A stretch of DNA of 20,052 nt, from positions 1 to 20,052 of the forward strand of contig JAGLBF010000035.1 in NCBI GenBank assembly GCA_018260375.1. Reading direction: 5' to 3'. The stretch comes from Deinococcus sp. (GTDB lineage: Bacteria; Deinococcota; Deinococci; Deinococcales; Deinococcaceae). This document shows, in pieces, positions 1 to 6,688 of the stretch. Numbering within the stretch: position 1 is the stretch's first letter; every line of letters starts with the position of its first letter. The notes beneath the pieces are model-generated. The model ran no database searches, was not told the origin of the DNA, and worked only from the letters and a program-made list of their open reading frames with translations. The translations under genes and the position numbers were made by a program.

Positions 1-90
1 TGCGAGTGGGAACAGCATACGGACTGCGCGGTATGGAGCCGCAGGCGGCGCTTTTCCGACTGTGGTGGAATTTAGCGGCAGTCCGTATCA
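1..90 (-). repeat. Interspersed intergenic repeat, copy A (cut by window edge)
   Basis: Reverse-strand copy of the repeat also seen at 2870-3007 and 12819-12957. The arms ATACGGACTGC (18-28) and GCAGTCCGTAT (78-88) are perfect 11-bp inverted repeats. Between them lies a GC-rich hairpin (GCCGCAGGCGGC, 38-49). The copy ends in GTATCAG (84-90). The rest of the element lies left of position 1. Confidence 0.85.
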
Positions 91-132
91 GAGTTTTGAC
101 TACCTGTCAACCCCTAATCGCCGTAGCTACCT

Positions 133-159
133 TTGTCATTTGATAACGCCTTTTATAGA
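133..159 (+). promoter_or_regulatory. Possible promoter for the 222-635 gene
   Basis: TTGTCA (133-138) and TATAGA (154-159) are separated by 15 bp, which is short. They lie about 63 bp before the start codon. Upstream at 96-110 is the small inverted repeat TTGAC-tacct-GTCAA, which might be an operator. Weak evidence, based on hexamer similarity only. Confidence 0.3.
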
Positions 160-221
160 ACGTAGCCAAGTAGCCCTGTTTTTTTGAATACGCTGATGCG
201 CTACCCTACACCTACAAACGC

Positions 222-635
222 ATGACCGACTTTGATACCCTACAGCACGCCATCATCGCCACCACCCAGCAGCGCCAGGCTGAGACGGTGGCCTGTGAAA
301 CCCTGCTGTCGGCGCTGTATTTTGCGTTTCGGCATGCTAATGGCGCGGGACAGCCGCTTAACAATGTATCTATGGAGCCACTCACCCAAAGTGTGCGCCT
401 GCGCCCCTTGCCGCTAGGCAGCTGGCACGCCGTGTGGTTTCGCCTGGGCATCTGCGAGGTGCTGTTGCGCGTGCGGCGTGACGGTGGTGGCTTTGTGGGT
501 GAGTACGGCGAGGGGCTCAACTTTAAGTTGCCCAACAGCAGCGACCGCGAGGTTCAGGCGCTGGCCCGCCAGATACTGCGTGTGCTGGCTGACCAGTATC
601 AAACTGAGTACCAGGTACGGCACATGACCAACTAA
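222..635 (+). CDS. Hypothetical protein, 137 aa
   Basis: I do not recognise a family. The 137-residue product is soluble, with no signal peptide or membrane segment. The N-terminal half (residues 1-45) looks helical. The middle is rich in Arg, Leu and Gly with alternating hydrophobic residues suggesting beta strands (about 55-100). The C-terminal part (107-130) looks helical again. Codon usage (GC-rich third positions) matches neighbouring genes, which favours a real gene over the overlapping minus-strand frame at 212-535. There is no clear Shine-Dalgarno before ATG 222, and the region before it is pyrimidine-rich. TACCCT at 202-207 is a possible -10 box but lies 14 nt away. The gene stands alone: a repeat copy precedes it and about 410 bp without a gene follows. 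Confidence 0.6.
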   Translation: MTDFDTLQHAIIATTQQRQAETVACETLLSALYFAFRHANGAGQPLNNVSMEPLTQSVRLRPLPLGSWHAVWFRLGICEVLLRVRRDGGGFVGEYGEGLNFKLPNSSDREVQALARQILRVLADQYQTEYQVRHMTN

Positions 636-796
636 GACAAATACTGATTGAACCTTATTAAGTAGCTGCTGATGACAGTTGCGCGTATCTGAGGAAAGCG
701 CCCGAATCCGCTCCACCTACAGCATCTGCCACGTTTTGCCTTATCACTGTGTTCGAGGTAGAGGTGCATCATGATCCACGCTCTACCTGGCAGGTA

Positions 797-870
797 GTTA
801 AAAAGGCAGTGAAACAAGGCCAGCGCGAGTAAGCAAAAGTACGCACTATGCGCTAGGCCAGCACAGTCCG
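797..870 (-). repeat. Degenerate copy of the interspersed repeat
   Basis: Aligns by eye with 4874-4946: both run GTTAAAAA, then a purine-rich stretch, AAGGCCAGCG, AGTACGCA, and end near CACAGTCCG or GCAGTCGG. It has drifted from the full-length copies and lacks their inner GCCGCCTGCGGC hairpin. Confidence 0.55.
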
Positions 871-970
871 CGGCCCTGAGATTGTGATGGAATAAAATGA
901 ACTCCGTATAAACCGTTCTTAAAGCTAGAACACCGCTCGTAAAGCTATCACGTAACCACTTAGGCAAATA

Positions 971-1004
971 AAAAGCGGCCCATTCCAATCAGGAAAGGCC
1001 GTTT
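971..1004. terminator. Possible bidirectional terminator between converging genes
   Basis: An imperfect stem AAAGCGGCC / GGCCGTTT (5 bp plus 3 bp with one bulged G) flanked by A- and T-rich bases lies between the ends of the 222-635 gene and the minus operon ending at 1048. The loop CATTCCAATCAGGAAA resembles part of the repeat at 12970-12993, so it may have come from a repeat. Confidence 0.4.
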
Positions 1005-1047
1005 ATAAGACAGAAGTCTGCTGTTAGCCGTTACCTAGCGGTCATCT

Positions 1048-1806
1048 CTAGTGTTTGCCCAGCTCTACAGGTTGACCTTCTTCTATCACTACCGTAGGTG
1101 CAGTACTAACCAGTTCTTTGTTACTGCCCGCTGAGGCTGGGGCCACAGGGCGGTGCAGTTTGGAGCCGTAGATTTCGTTGCCGTACTTGTCCACCTGGGC
1201 GCGCTGGACAGCGGGGCGGAAGTCGCGGACAATCACGCCTGTTACCTCACCGCCCTGTTCGGGGTGGAGTAGACCGTTGGCGATGCTGCTGAGGTTGTTG
1301 TGTGCGGGCGATGCGCCGCGATCAGAGGCAGGTACGGGCTTGCCTTTACCACTTTCGCGATCAGCTGCCTTGTTCATAAGATTTTGCGCTACTTCATCTA
1401 ACTTGGGAGACAGTACGCGCTCTTGCAATACCTTAAAGGCCAGAGTCCCCAGTGTAGCTACCAGCGCACCGCCTATATCAGTATTGTTGCGCTTTTGTAA
1501 CATTTGGGCCTTCTCAAAGGCTTTCTGGTCTTTTTTACTAAGTTCTGGGTTGACATAGACCTTTTTGGTGGTGCTGAATGAACGGCCGATCAACAACCCC
1601 ATTACTGAGCCAACGCCAGTGGCAACGCCAAGGAGTTTGAGGGGTTCTTTTTGCATATTGGCGTGCAGACTAACCTCTTGGGTCAAATTGTCTACCGACT
1701 GTTGCAGGCGCAAACGGGCGGCTTCGCGCTCATTGACCTGTACACTCTCACGCTTAATACGCACCACTTCATAGTTGCTTTGCTCATTTGACTGGTTATC
1801 GCTCAT
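1048..1806 (-). CDS. Hypothetical membrane-associated protein, 252 aa
   Basis: Unrecognised beyond a loose resemblance to proteins with a DUF3618-like helix. Residues 20-52 form a charged amphipathic helix with heptad-like Leu/Val. This is followed by a Gly-rich hydrophobic segment (58-74, GVATGVGSVMG) and a second one (111-128). The C-terminal 120 residues are polar and Pro/Ala-rich. The ATG at 1806 overlaps the TGA of the upstream Holin-X-like gene by one base (TGATG). A strong AAGGAAGG ribosome-binding site lies inside that gene, so the two are translationally coupled. Such two-gene units of a small helical-hairpin membrane protein plus a helical partner are usually assigned to envelope or stress functions, but nothing here proves a role. 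The plus frames across it are shadows. Confidence 0.75.
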   Translation of the reverse strand: MSDNQSNEQSNYEVVRIKRESVQVNEREAARLRLQQSVDNLTQEVSLHANMQKEPLKLLGVATGVGSVMGLLIGRSFSTTKKVYVNPELSKKDQKAFEKAQMLQKRNNTDIGGALVATLGTLAFKVLQERVLSPKLDEVAQNLMNKAADRESGKGKPVPASDRGASPAHNNLSSIANGLLHPEQGGEVTGVIVRDFRPAVQRAQVDKYGNEIYGSKLHRPVAPASAGSNKELVSTAPTVVIEEGQPVELGKH

Positions 1807-2534
1807 CAGTACCCTTCCTTTTTCATGTCTTCTTTATAGGTGGGGGTGGTATCTACGCTAATGCCAGGCTGGTCAGAAGGCTTGCCCTGGGTCATAGTGC
1901 CCTGGGGCGTGGTGCCTTCGGGGTGTTCAGCGCTCAGGCGGCTGGCCTGCTCTACGCTAGGATAGGTGGTGTCCGGCACGGCGCTGCTTCGGCGCGCAGC
2001 CGTGCTCTCTCCATGATTGTCATGGCCTGCCACAGGATCGCCGTGGATATCCATACGCAGGTCACGCACGCGGGCGGTATCCAGGCCGCTAGAGTCCCGG
2101 TCAATATACTCACTACCCACCACTTCGCTGCCACTCACCTTGCCGTAGCGCAGGTCATCGGCATGGGCGGTATAAGGCACACTCAGGTCGTATGCCTCTT
2201 GGCCATCATCTTCGGGTACGTCAGCTTTCAGTTTTTCAATACCCATAAAGGCCAGCATCGCCGCCACCACAAAGCTAAAGATGGCAATGACGAGCGCAGC
2301 GGCCCAGGCGCCCAGTCCGAGGCGAATCAGTCCGTAAAATACGAATAGGATGAGGAAAATAAGACCCAATACCAGCGGGGCGGTAGAAGCCAGCAGCAGC
2401 ACAGCGCCGATGCCCTTGGCCTTAACGACCTCAGTAACGCGGGCCATCTGCACGCGGGCTTCAGTTTTGACCAAATTGAGCGCGGCATCAAAAACCTCTA
2501 CCAGTGAGCCGCCGAGTCCTTTGTTCTGTTCCAT
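1806..2534 (-). CDS. Phage holin family-like (Holin-X / YqjE type) membrane protein, 242 aa
   Basis: Residues 8-40 form an amphipathic helix (LVEVFDAALNLVKTEARVQ) typical of the Holin-X/YqjE superfamily. Two long hydrophobic segments follow (about 42-70 and 76-98) with a short Gly-containing turn, giving a helical hairpin in the inner membrane. The C-terminal 140 residues are acidic and disordered (Asp, Ser, Thr, Pro), longer than in typical members, and carry family-specific sequence I do not recognise. Despite the family name these proteins are chromosomal and generally not lysis holins; their function is mostly unknown. The start is well supported by AAGGAG 6 nt before ATG 2534. First gene of a two-gene operon with the 1048-1806 gene (1-base overlap). 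Confidence 0.8.
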   Translation of the reverse strand: MEQNKGLGGSLVEVFDAALNLVKTEARVQMARVTEVVKAKGIGAVLLLASTAPLVLGLIFLILFVFYGLIRLGLGAWAAALVIAIFSFVVAAMLAFMGIEKLKADVPEDDGQEAYDLSVPYTAHADDLRYGKVSGSEVVGSEYIDRDSSGLDTARVRDLRMDIHGDPVAGHDNHGESTAARRSSAVPDTTYPSVEQASRLSAEHPEGTTPQGTMTQGKPSDQPGISVDTTPTYKEDMKKEGY

Positions 2535-3043
2535 TTATTCTCCTTGAGTTGGGTTTGCGGGTCAGGCCCGACCAACGCCCATAATGTGCTTAGCATAACC
2601 GTTGAAGGGCCCTAGGGTGAGCTTTTGCAAGTGAAGATTAATGTTTGCTGGGTATAACGCGGGCAAAGTGTGGGCGCAGGTGGGGGTTAGCGGCACAGTA
2701 AACAGTCACAGTATAAGTATTATCTCACCCATAGCACCCTTCAATATGACAAAATAGAAAAGTTATGTCCTGCTTGTCGGCTCAGCACGAGCAGGGGCGC
2801 AGGATGACTGTCTGCCCGTTCCCGCGTTGTTTTATTTTGCTGTAAAATAGGTACTTATCAGGCAGTATCATACGGACTGCCGCTAAATTCCACCACAGTC
2901 GGAAAAGCGCCGCCTGCGGCTCCATACCGCGCAGTCCGTATGCTGTTCCCACTCGCATCCGCTCGGATTGATTCGGAAGTACGCCAAATCAATCGGAATC
3001 TGTATCACTACTAAAATCATCTATTTCCTTATCTGGAGGCGAC
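2535..3043. other. 509-bp divergent intergenic region
   Basis: Lies between the minus operon starting at 2534 and the plus gene at 3044. It is relatively AT-rich at 2700-2860 and should hold both promoters, but I find no convincing -35/-10 pair on either strand. The right half is occupied by repeat copy B. No gene seen. Confidence 0.5.
2870..3007 (+). repeat. Interspersed intergenic repeat, copy B (full length)
   Basis: Structure in order: arm ATACGGACTGC (2870-2880), a conserved CGCTAAATTCCACCACAGTC block, a GCCGCCTGCGGC hairpin (2910-2921), the second arm GCAGTCCGTAT (2931-2941), TGCTGTTCCCACTCGCATCC, then a hairpin GATTGATT / AATCAATC (2967-2995), and an end reading GGAATCTGTATCA. Nearly identical to copy C at 12819 and, over the shared part, to copy A at 1-90. 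Confidence 0.9.
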
Positions 3044-3658
3044 ATGTTTAACCCACCTACTGTTGAAGATCTACAAGAAACCCGCCGTGCCAATGAAAAA
3101 CTGGTGCTTGAAGCGCTAGACAGCAAAGAAGAGTGGGTAGAAACCGAGCTGGCCAAAACCACGGGTCTGGCGCTGTCGCACCTGCGTGCGGCCCTCGCCA
3201 GCCTGCTTGACCAGGGCCGTGTGCGCCGACTGCCTGGTACGGGAACCCGCGCCGTGTACGGCCTGGCTGACCCAGGTTTGGCGGATGTACCCGCTACGCC
3301 GCTGACCAATGATGCCAAGAAAATCCGCGACTACCTAGAAGGACGTGCTGACAGCGCCCTGCACATGGCAGAGCAACTGCGCATGGCCCGCGAAGATATT
3401 ATGGCGGCGCTGAGCTTGCTCAATGCCCACGGGCAGGTGACCTGTACCTTTGTGGGCAGCTTGGTGGTGTTCAGGCTCAAAGAAGCCCAAGCTGTGCTGG
3501 ACCAAAAGGCTGAAGAAGCCGCCAAGAATAATGTCAAAAACAACGCCCGCAACGCCGAGCGGTATACCGAAAAGCCCAGTGACAGAATCGCCGAAAAAGC
3601 CGCTGAAAAGATTGAAAAAGAAGCCGCCAAAGCCAAGAAAAAGGCCGCCAGCGCCTGA
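3044..3658 (+). CDS. Tandem winged-helix DNA-binding protein with basic C-terminal tail, 204 aa
   Basis: Two winged-helix-like domains can be read. The first spans about residues 16-75, with a recognition-helix-like stretch (LALSHLRAALASLLDQGRV) and a wing ending in YGLA. The second spans about 88-146 (AKKIRDYLEG ... EDIMAALSLLNAHGQV ... VVFRL). Residues 150-204 form a charged helix that ends in a Lys/Ala-rich tail (AAKAKKKAASA) like that of histone-H1-like proteins, suggesting extra non-specific DNA or RNA contact. GGAGG lies about 5 nt before ATG 3044. No sensor domain is visible. It could be a transcription regulator or a nucleoid-associated protein; the sequence does not decide. Transcribed divergently from the Holin-X operon, across repeat copy B. 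Confidence 0.75.
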   Translation: MFNPPTVEDLQETRRANEKLVLEALDSKEEWVETELAKTTGLALSHLRAALASLLDQGRVRRLPGTGTRAVYGLADPGLADVPATPLTNDAKKIRDYLEGRADSALHMAEQLRMAREDIMAALSLLNAHGQVTCTFVGSLVVFRLKEAQAVLDQKAEEAAKNNVKNNARNAERYTEKPSDRIAEKAAEKIEKEAAKAKKKAASA

Positions 3659-3691
3659 CCGCGGTCAGTGATACAGGCTCACCGCTCGCCG

Positions 3692-3886
3692 CCAGGCTCC
3701 TCTGGCAAGACAGAGCTGAGCGCCAGGTTGCCAAAAAATGGCCAAGCAGACACCCCGCCTAATCCGGCCAGCGGGCATAGGCACCAGTACGCATTTCGCC
3801 CTACAGAAGCGCAGTCTGGATAAGTGGTCAACCGTCTTTTTATACACCCTGTGTGCGCATCTGCTCTTTCTTGCCAGAGGAGCCTG
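3692..3886. repeat. Inverted-repeat-bounded element (MITE-like)
   Basis: An 18-bp perfect inverted repeat, CAGGCTCCTCTGGCAAGA at 3692-3709 and its complement at 3868-3885, with partial matching a few bases further inward, encloses about 160 bp. The inside holds a degenerate copy of the interspersed repeat (3767-3823: CCAGCGGGC ... AGTACGCATTTCG ... GCGCAGTCTGGAT). No coding capacity. The right arm contains the AGAGGAG that serves the next gene. Confidence 0.6.
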
Positions 3887-3888
3887 AA

Positions 3889-4827
3889 TTGTCCCTTCCT
3901 GACCCCCTTCCTGACCTTAGCCAACAACTCAGCCAGTGGCAACATGAGCGCCGTGTACGCGCCGTGGCCCGCTGTCTGGTGGACGCTGCGCCGCACTGGG
4001 CAGGAAGCCGCGAGGTGGTGCTGGTCTTTGAGCGCCGCGCACAGACCGCGCTGGTTGCGGGTACGCTGACCCTGCCATTTGAGGCACTAGAAGGAGCGCT
4101 GGCAGCGGCAGGGGAGGGGCCGGGCGCCCTAGAGCCGCTGAACAGACTGGCTGCAGGTTACGGCTTGCCGAGCGGTTGGTGGCTCAATGTAGACGTGCTG
4201 TATGACCCTGGGCGCGTGCTTGAGCGCCTGATCCGCCTCAACTTCACGGCCGCCGAATGGCAACGCTACAGCCAGAACCTAGGCCATAGCGCTCAGCAAC
4301 AACTGCACCAAAGGGCGGTGCGCAGCGGTGACGCGCCGCTTCAAGGGCTGTTGCTGGCGCGGCGGGTGGCCTTGCACGGCGCGTACCCTGCGCTTTCGGC
4401 AGTGGCAACCGTGCGGCGCTGGCCCCACCAAGGCGTGCGGCTCACCCACCACTGGCGGGCTGACTTTGCGCTTATCGCCCCGCGTGCGCTGAGTTTGCTT
4501 GAGCGGCTGTATGGCTTTGGCGGTGAGCATGAGGCCAGGGCGCTGCTGCTGGCTCTGCGCGGCATGGGTATGTTGCCTGTAGAGCGCGAAGCCAGGCTTG
4601 CTGTGCAGGCGGGCTATTATGACGGCGCAGCCCGGTTGATACGCGACGAAACTGCCCGTCACCACGCCGCCGATCTAGGGCGCTGGCTGCACCTTGCTCC
4701 CGCCCGGCGCGAACGGCTGAGCATACTGCTGGGGTTAGAGCGATCGAGCCTGGGCACCAGTGCGCTAGAGATTGCCAGCGACTTGCTGAGTGAGGTGGGG
4801 CAAGTAGACCAGCGTTTGCATGTCTGA
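3889..4827 (+). CDS. Hypothetical protein, 312 aa from TTG start
   Basis: No family recognised. The product is soluble, rich in Leu, Ala and Arg and mostly helical, with no signal peptide, obvious metal motif or Walker motif. Residues 30-60 (REVVLVFERRAQTALVAG) form a beta-rich stretch and 100-300 are helical with many Arg/His. The frame is open from GTG 3853, but AGAGGAG ends 6 nt before TTG 3889, making 3889 the better start; 3853 would add 12 residues read from inverted-repeat sequence. GC-rich third positions fit a real gene, and the minus frames across it (4279-4987) are shadows. It follows the winged-helix gene after 230 bp holding the inverted-repeat element, so co-transcription is unclear. 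A terminator-like structure lies at 4977-5025. Confidence 0.65.
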   Translation: MSLPDPLPDLSQQLSQWQHERRVRAVARCLVDAAPHWAGSREVVLVFERRAQTALVAGTLTLPFEALEGALAAAGEGPGALEPLNRLAAGYGLPSGWWLNVDVLYDPGRVLERLIRLNFTAAEWQRYSQNLGHSAQQQLHQRAVRSGDAPLQGLLLARRVALHGAYPALSAVATVRRWPHQGVRLTHHWRADFALIAPRALSLLERLYGFGGEHEARALLLALRGMGMLPVEREARLAVQAGYYDGAARLIRDETARHHAADLGRWLHLAPARRERLSILLGLERSSLGTSALEIASDLLSEVGQVDQRLHV

Positions 4828-4830
4828 GTG

Positions 4831-4858
4831 CTGTAAGTACAGAGCTGTAAGTACAGAG
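4831..4858. repeat. Perfect 14-bp tandem duplication of a palindrome
   Basis: CTGTAAGTACAGAG occurs twice in direct succession (4831-4844, 4845-4858), starting 3 bp after the stop codon at 4827. Each unit contains CTGTA-AG-TACAG, an inverted repeat. It could fold as two small hairpins at the 3' end of the transcript. Confidence 0.85.
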
Positions 4859-4952
4859 TCCAACCTGAACTGTGTTAAAAATGCGATAAAAGAAGGCCAG
4901 CGGGCGTAGAAACAAGTACGCATTTCGCAGTACGGAAGCGCAGTCGGTATGA
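4859..4952 (-). repeat. Degenerate copy of the interspersed repeat
   Basis: Begins GTCCAACCTGAACTGTGTT, the complement of the block found at 14788-14809 (AACACGGTTGAGGTTGGAC). It continues with GGCCAGCGGGCG, AGTACGCATTTCG and GCGCAGTCGGTAT. It lies between the converging genes ending at 4827 and 5024. Confidence 0.7.
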
Positions 4953-4976
4953 GGAGGGGGTAATGGCGGCGAGTCG

Positions 4977-5025
4977 CTAGCGTTCAAACGCCCCGTTTTC
5001 GTTTGTTTGTGGTCGCTAGTTTTTT
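4977..5025 (+). terminator. Terminator-like nested hairpin with T6
   Basis: Outer stem CTAGCG (4977-4982) / CGCTAG (5014-5019) and inner stem CAAACG (4985-4990) / CGTTTG (5000-5005), directly followed by TTTTTT (5020-5025). Suits the plus gene ending at 4827. The T-tract runs into the stop codon of the converging gene at 5024. The stem is interrupted, so strength is uncertain. Confidence 0.5.
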
Positions 5026-6430
5026 AGTTCCGCCTAAACCGCCTGCCCTGATAGTCTGAATAGACCCCGATACCGTAGGCCACACCACGCAGGCCTTTGG
5101 TGATGGCCGCGCCATTCCAGGCCAGGCCCGCACTTGAGCCGCCATCAAGCAGCAGCGCGTCGCGGGCGCCTAGGCTCGACATCACATGGCCCATCTGTCC
5201 CACGCTGAGCGGGGTAGAGGTCGTGACCAGCAGCAAGTCGCGGCTGCCCACCAGTCCAATGGCGCTGCGTTGGGCACTGCCAAACACCGCAGGGTCTCGA
5301 AACACAGAAGAATAGCTGTTTTGCACCACGCCGCCGCGCACCAGTTGAGGGCCACTGGCAATCACCGTTTCCATGCCTTTCCAGCTTTGCCCGTTGGCGC
5401 TGCCAATAGCCGCACGGTTGTCGGGCGTGATGTACAGTGCAGCAGGGAGGCGGCCCTGTGACAGTTGCCGCCCGTGAACCACCAAGTCACCCGCTGGCAC
5501 GTAGCTTCGCGGGTCAAAGTAACTGCCGTTAATCACAGCCATCGCGCCGCTTTGCCTGGCTAATGTGCTGACCCTCGCCCCGCCCCCACCCAGCCCCCAA
5601 CTGGGCAAAACAGGTGACACCAACACCCCACGGTGGCGCAGGTCAACGCGCACCATCTGCACGGGAATACCCCTCACCTTCATCCGAATCAGTTGGGCGG
5701 GCGGGTGAATGGGCGCAGGCGGCCTGGGCACAATCATCTGGCGCGGCAACAGCACCCGCATTCCTGCAAAAATCTGCGGGGCGCGTAGGTGGTTAAGCGC
5801 CATAAACTGTGCCTTCGTTCGCCCACTTTTGGCCTGCAAACTGGCAAAAGTATCGTGACGCCCCGCCAGAATATAACTGTAGATGGTGCGCCGCTCACTG
5901 CCTGGTGGCAATGGTGCAAGCTGGGACGCTTTGGCCCGCGCAGGTTTCCAGTTGGCGGGCGGCACGGTCAGCCGCTGCCCCACCCGAATGGTTGTGCTGC
6001 TGAGGTGGTTGGCCTGTTGCAGCACTGCGACGCTGCTGCCTGTGCGCTTTGCAATGCCCGACAACGTGTCGCCCTTGCGAATGGTGTAGCGCCCTGCCAG
6101 GCGCGGGGCTTTGCCAGCGGCTTTGTTGCCAGAGCTTTTGTTGCTAGCGGCTTTCTGTAAGCTTGGGCGGCCCTGTGGTTTTACCTTGGGAGGTGCACCA
6201 GTGCGTAACACCTGGCCCAGGGTGATGGTATTGCTCTTCAGGTGGTTGATGCGGCGCAGTTGCTCCACGCTCAGCCCCACCCGCCGCGAAATGCTAAAGA
6301 GGGTGTCCCCTTTGTGAACGGTGACGGCTGCCTGAGCGGCAGGGCTCAGCAGCAAAAGGGCATACAAGACTAATGCACACGTGGCAGGAAAGGCAAAAGG
6401 AAGACGGACAAAAGCAAAAGGAGGCGACAC
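5024..6430 (-). CDS. Secreted LysM / phosphodiester glycosidase-like (NAGPA) protein, 468 aa
   Basis: From GTG 6430: signal peptide (residues 1-34, hydrophobic core about 17-29, AQA cleavage site), LysM 1 (35-77, VHKGDTLFSISRRVGLS), a Lys/Ala/Gly linker, LysM 2 (114-157, YTIRKGDTLSGIAKRTG), a degenerate third LysM (184-229) and a C-terminal domain (about 250-460). The latter shows hallmarks of the phosphodiester glycosidase family (PF09992): NGSYFDP (301-307), ASGPQLVRGG (358-367) and LLLDGGSSAGLAW (427-439). LysM binds peptidoglycan, so the enzyme probably acts in the cell wall; its substrate is unknown. The frame stays open to a GTG at 6544, but those 38 extra residues are read largely from repeat sequence. 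GTG 6430 gives a clean signal peptide, though its ribosome-binding site is poor (AGAAGG too close), so the start is uncertain. Confidence 0.85.
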   Translation of the reverse strand: MSPPFAFVRLPFAFPATCALVLYALLLLSPAAQAAVTVHKGDTLFSISRRVGLSVEQLRRINHLKSNTITLGQVLRTGAPPKVKPQGRPSLQKAASNKSSGNKAAGKAPRLAGRYTIRKGDTLSGIAKRTGSSVAVLQQANHLSSTTIRVGQRLTVPPANWKPARAKASQLAPLPPGSERRTIYSYILAGRHDTFASLQAKSGRTKAQFMALNHLRAPQIFAGMRVLLPRQMIVPRPPAPIHPPAQLIRMKVRGIPVQMVRVDLRHRGVLVSPVLPSWGLGGGGARVSTLARQSGAMAVINGSYFDPRSYVPAGDLVVHGRQLSQGRLPAALYITPDNRAAIGSANGQSWKGMETVIASGPQLVRGGVVQNSYSSVFRDPAVFGSAQRSAIGLVGSRDLLLVTTSTPLSVGQMGHVMSSLGARDALLLDGGSSAGLAWNGAAITKGLRGVAYGIGVYSDYQGRRFRRN

Positions 6431-6450
6431 GCCTTCTATACCATCACGAA

Positions 6451-6562
6451 TGGAAGGCCAGCGGGTGAGATGAGCGGGTAAGGGTCTACTACGCACTGCG
6501 CTGGAATAGATCGCCGTCTGTATCAGAGGTCGCCACGTGTTCACTACGGTTCAAGTCGGCAT
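6451..6562. repeat. Degenerate copy of the interspersed repeat
   Basis: Holds GGCCAGCGGGTG (6456-6467), TACGCACTGCGCTGGAATAG, CTGTATCAG (6518-6526) and CACGTGTTCACTACGGTTCA, the counterpart of the conserved CACCGCGTGTTCAACA...GGTTCAGG block at 13049-13074. It lies just upstream of the LysM protein and supplies the false GTG start at 6544. Confidence 0.6.
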
Positions 6563-6688
6563 CTGTAAAAGGCTGGGCTATTCGTCTGACCATCAGACCA
6601 AGCACACCCTCAAGCGGCCTGACGGTCAGCAGCACGGCTCAGATGCCCAGCGCGTCAAGCCGTCCAAACGCTAAACGCCTACTTTGGG
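6563..6688. other. Gap downstream of leuB
   Basis: Holds a perfect hairpin GTCTGA-CCA-TCAGAC (6583-6597) without a U tract. An open plus frame (6537-6674, GTG start, about 45 residues, basic) crosses it; its first part is repeat sequence and no ribosome-binding site is seen, so I do not call a gene. Confidence 0.4.

Larger units (their letters stand above)
636..1047. other. Intergenic stretch with hairpins and repeat fragments
   Basis: No convincing gene. The minus frame at 632-988 is built from repeat sequence. The stretch holds a perfect hairpin CTACCT-GGC-AGGTAG (783-797), a degenerate repeat copy (797-870) and a hairpin near 971-1004. It separates two converging genes. Confidence 0.6.

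Noticed and set aside
632..988. 118-residue minus-strand frame with hydrophobic stretches
   Set aside because: Consists of intergenic and repeat sequence; similar accidental peptides arise from other repeat copies (for example around 4900). No ribosome-binding site.
1806..2534. Possible prophage remnant because of the holin-family protein
   Set aside because: No other phage genes are nearby and this holin family is common in bacterial chromosomes outside prophages.
2763..2780. TTATGTCCTGCTTGTC compared with the Deinococcus radiation/desiccation response motif
   Set aside because: Only the left half resembles that palindrome; the right half does not match, and no damage-response gene is adjacent.
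3679..3996. 105-residue minus-strand frame across the inverted-repeat element
   Set aside because: Made of element sequence and antisense to the next gene; no family resemblance and no ribosome-binding site.
4472..4987. 171-residue minus-strand frame
   Set aside because: Lies antisense to the 3889-4827 gene and starts in repeat sequence; its codon pattern is a shadow of the plus gene.
6537..6674. Plus-strand 45-codon basic frame with GTG start
   Set aside because: The first part is repeat sequence, there is no Shine-Dalgarno or leaderless promoter, and no known small-protein family is recognised. Not excluded, but unsupported.
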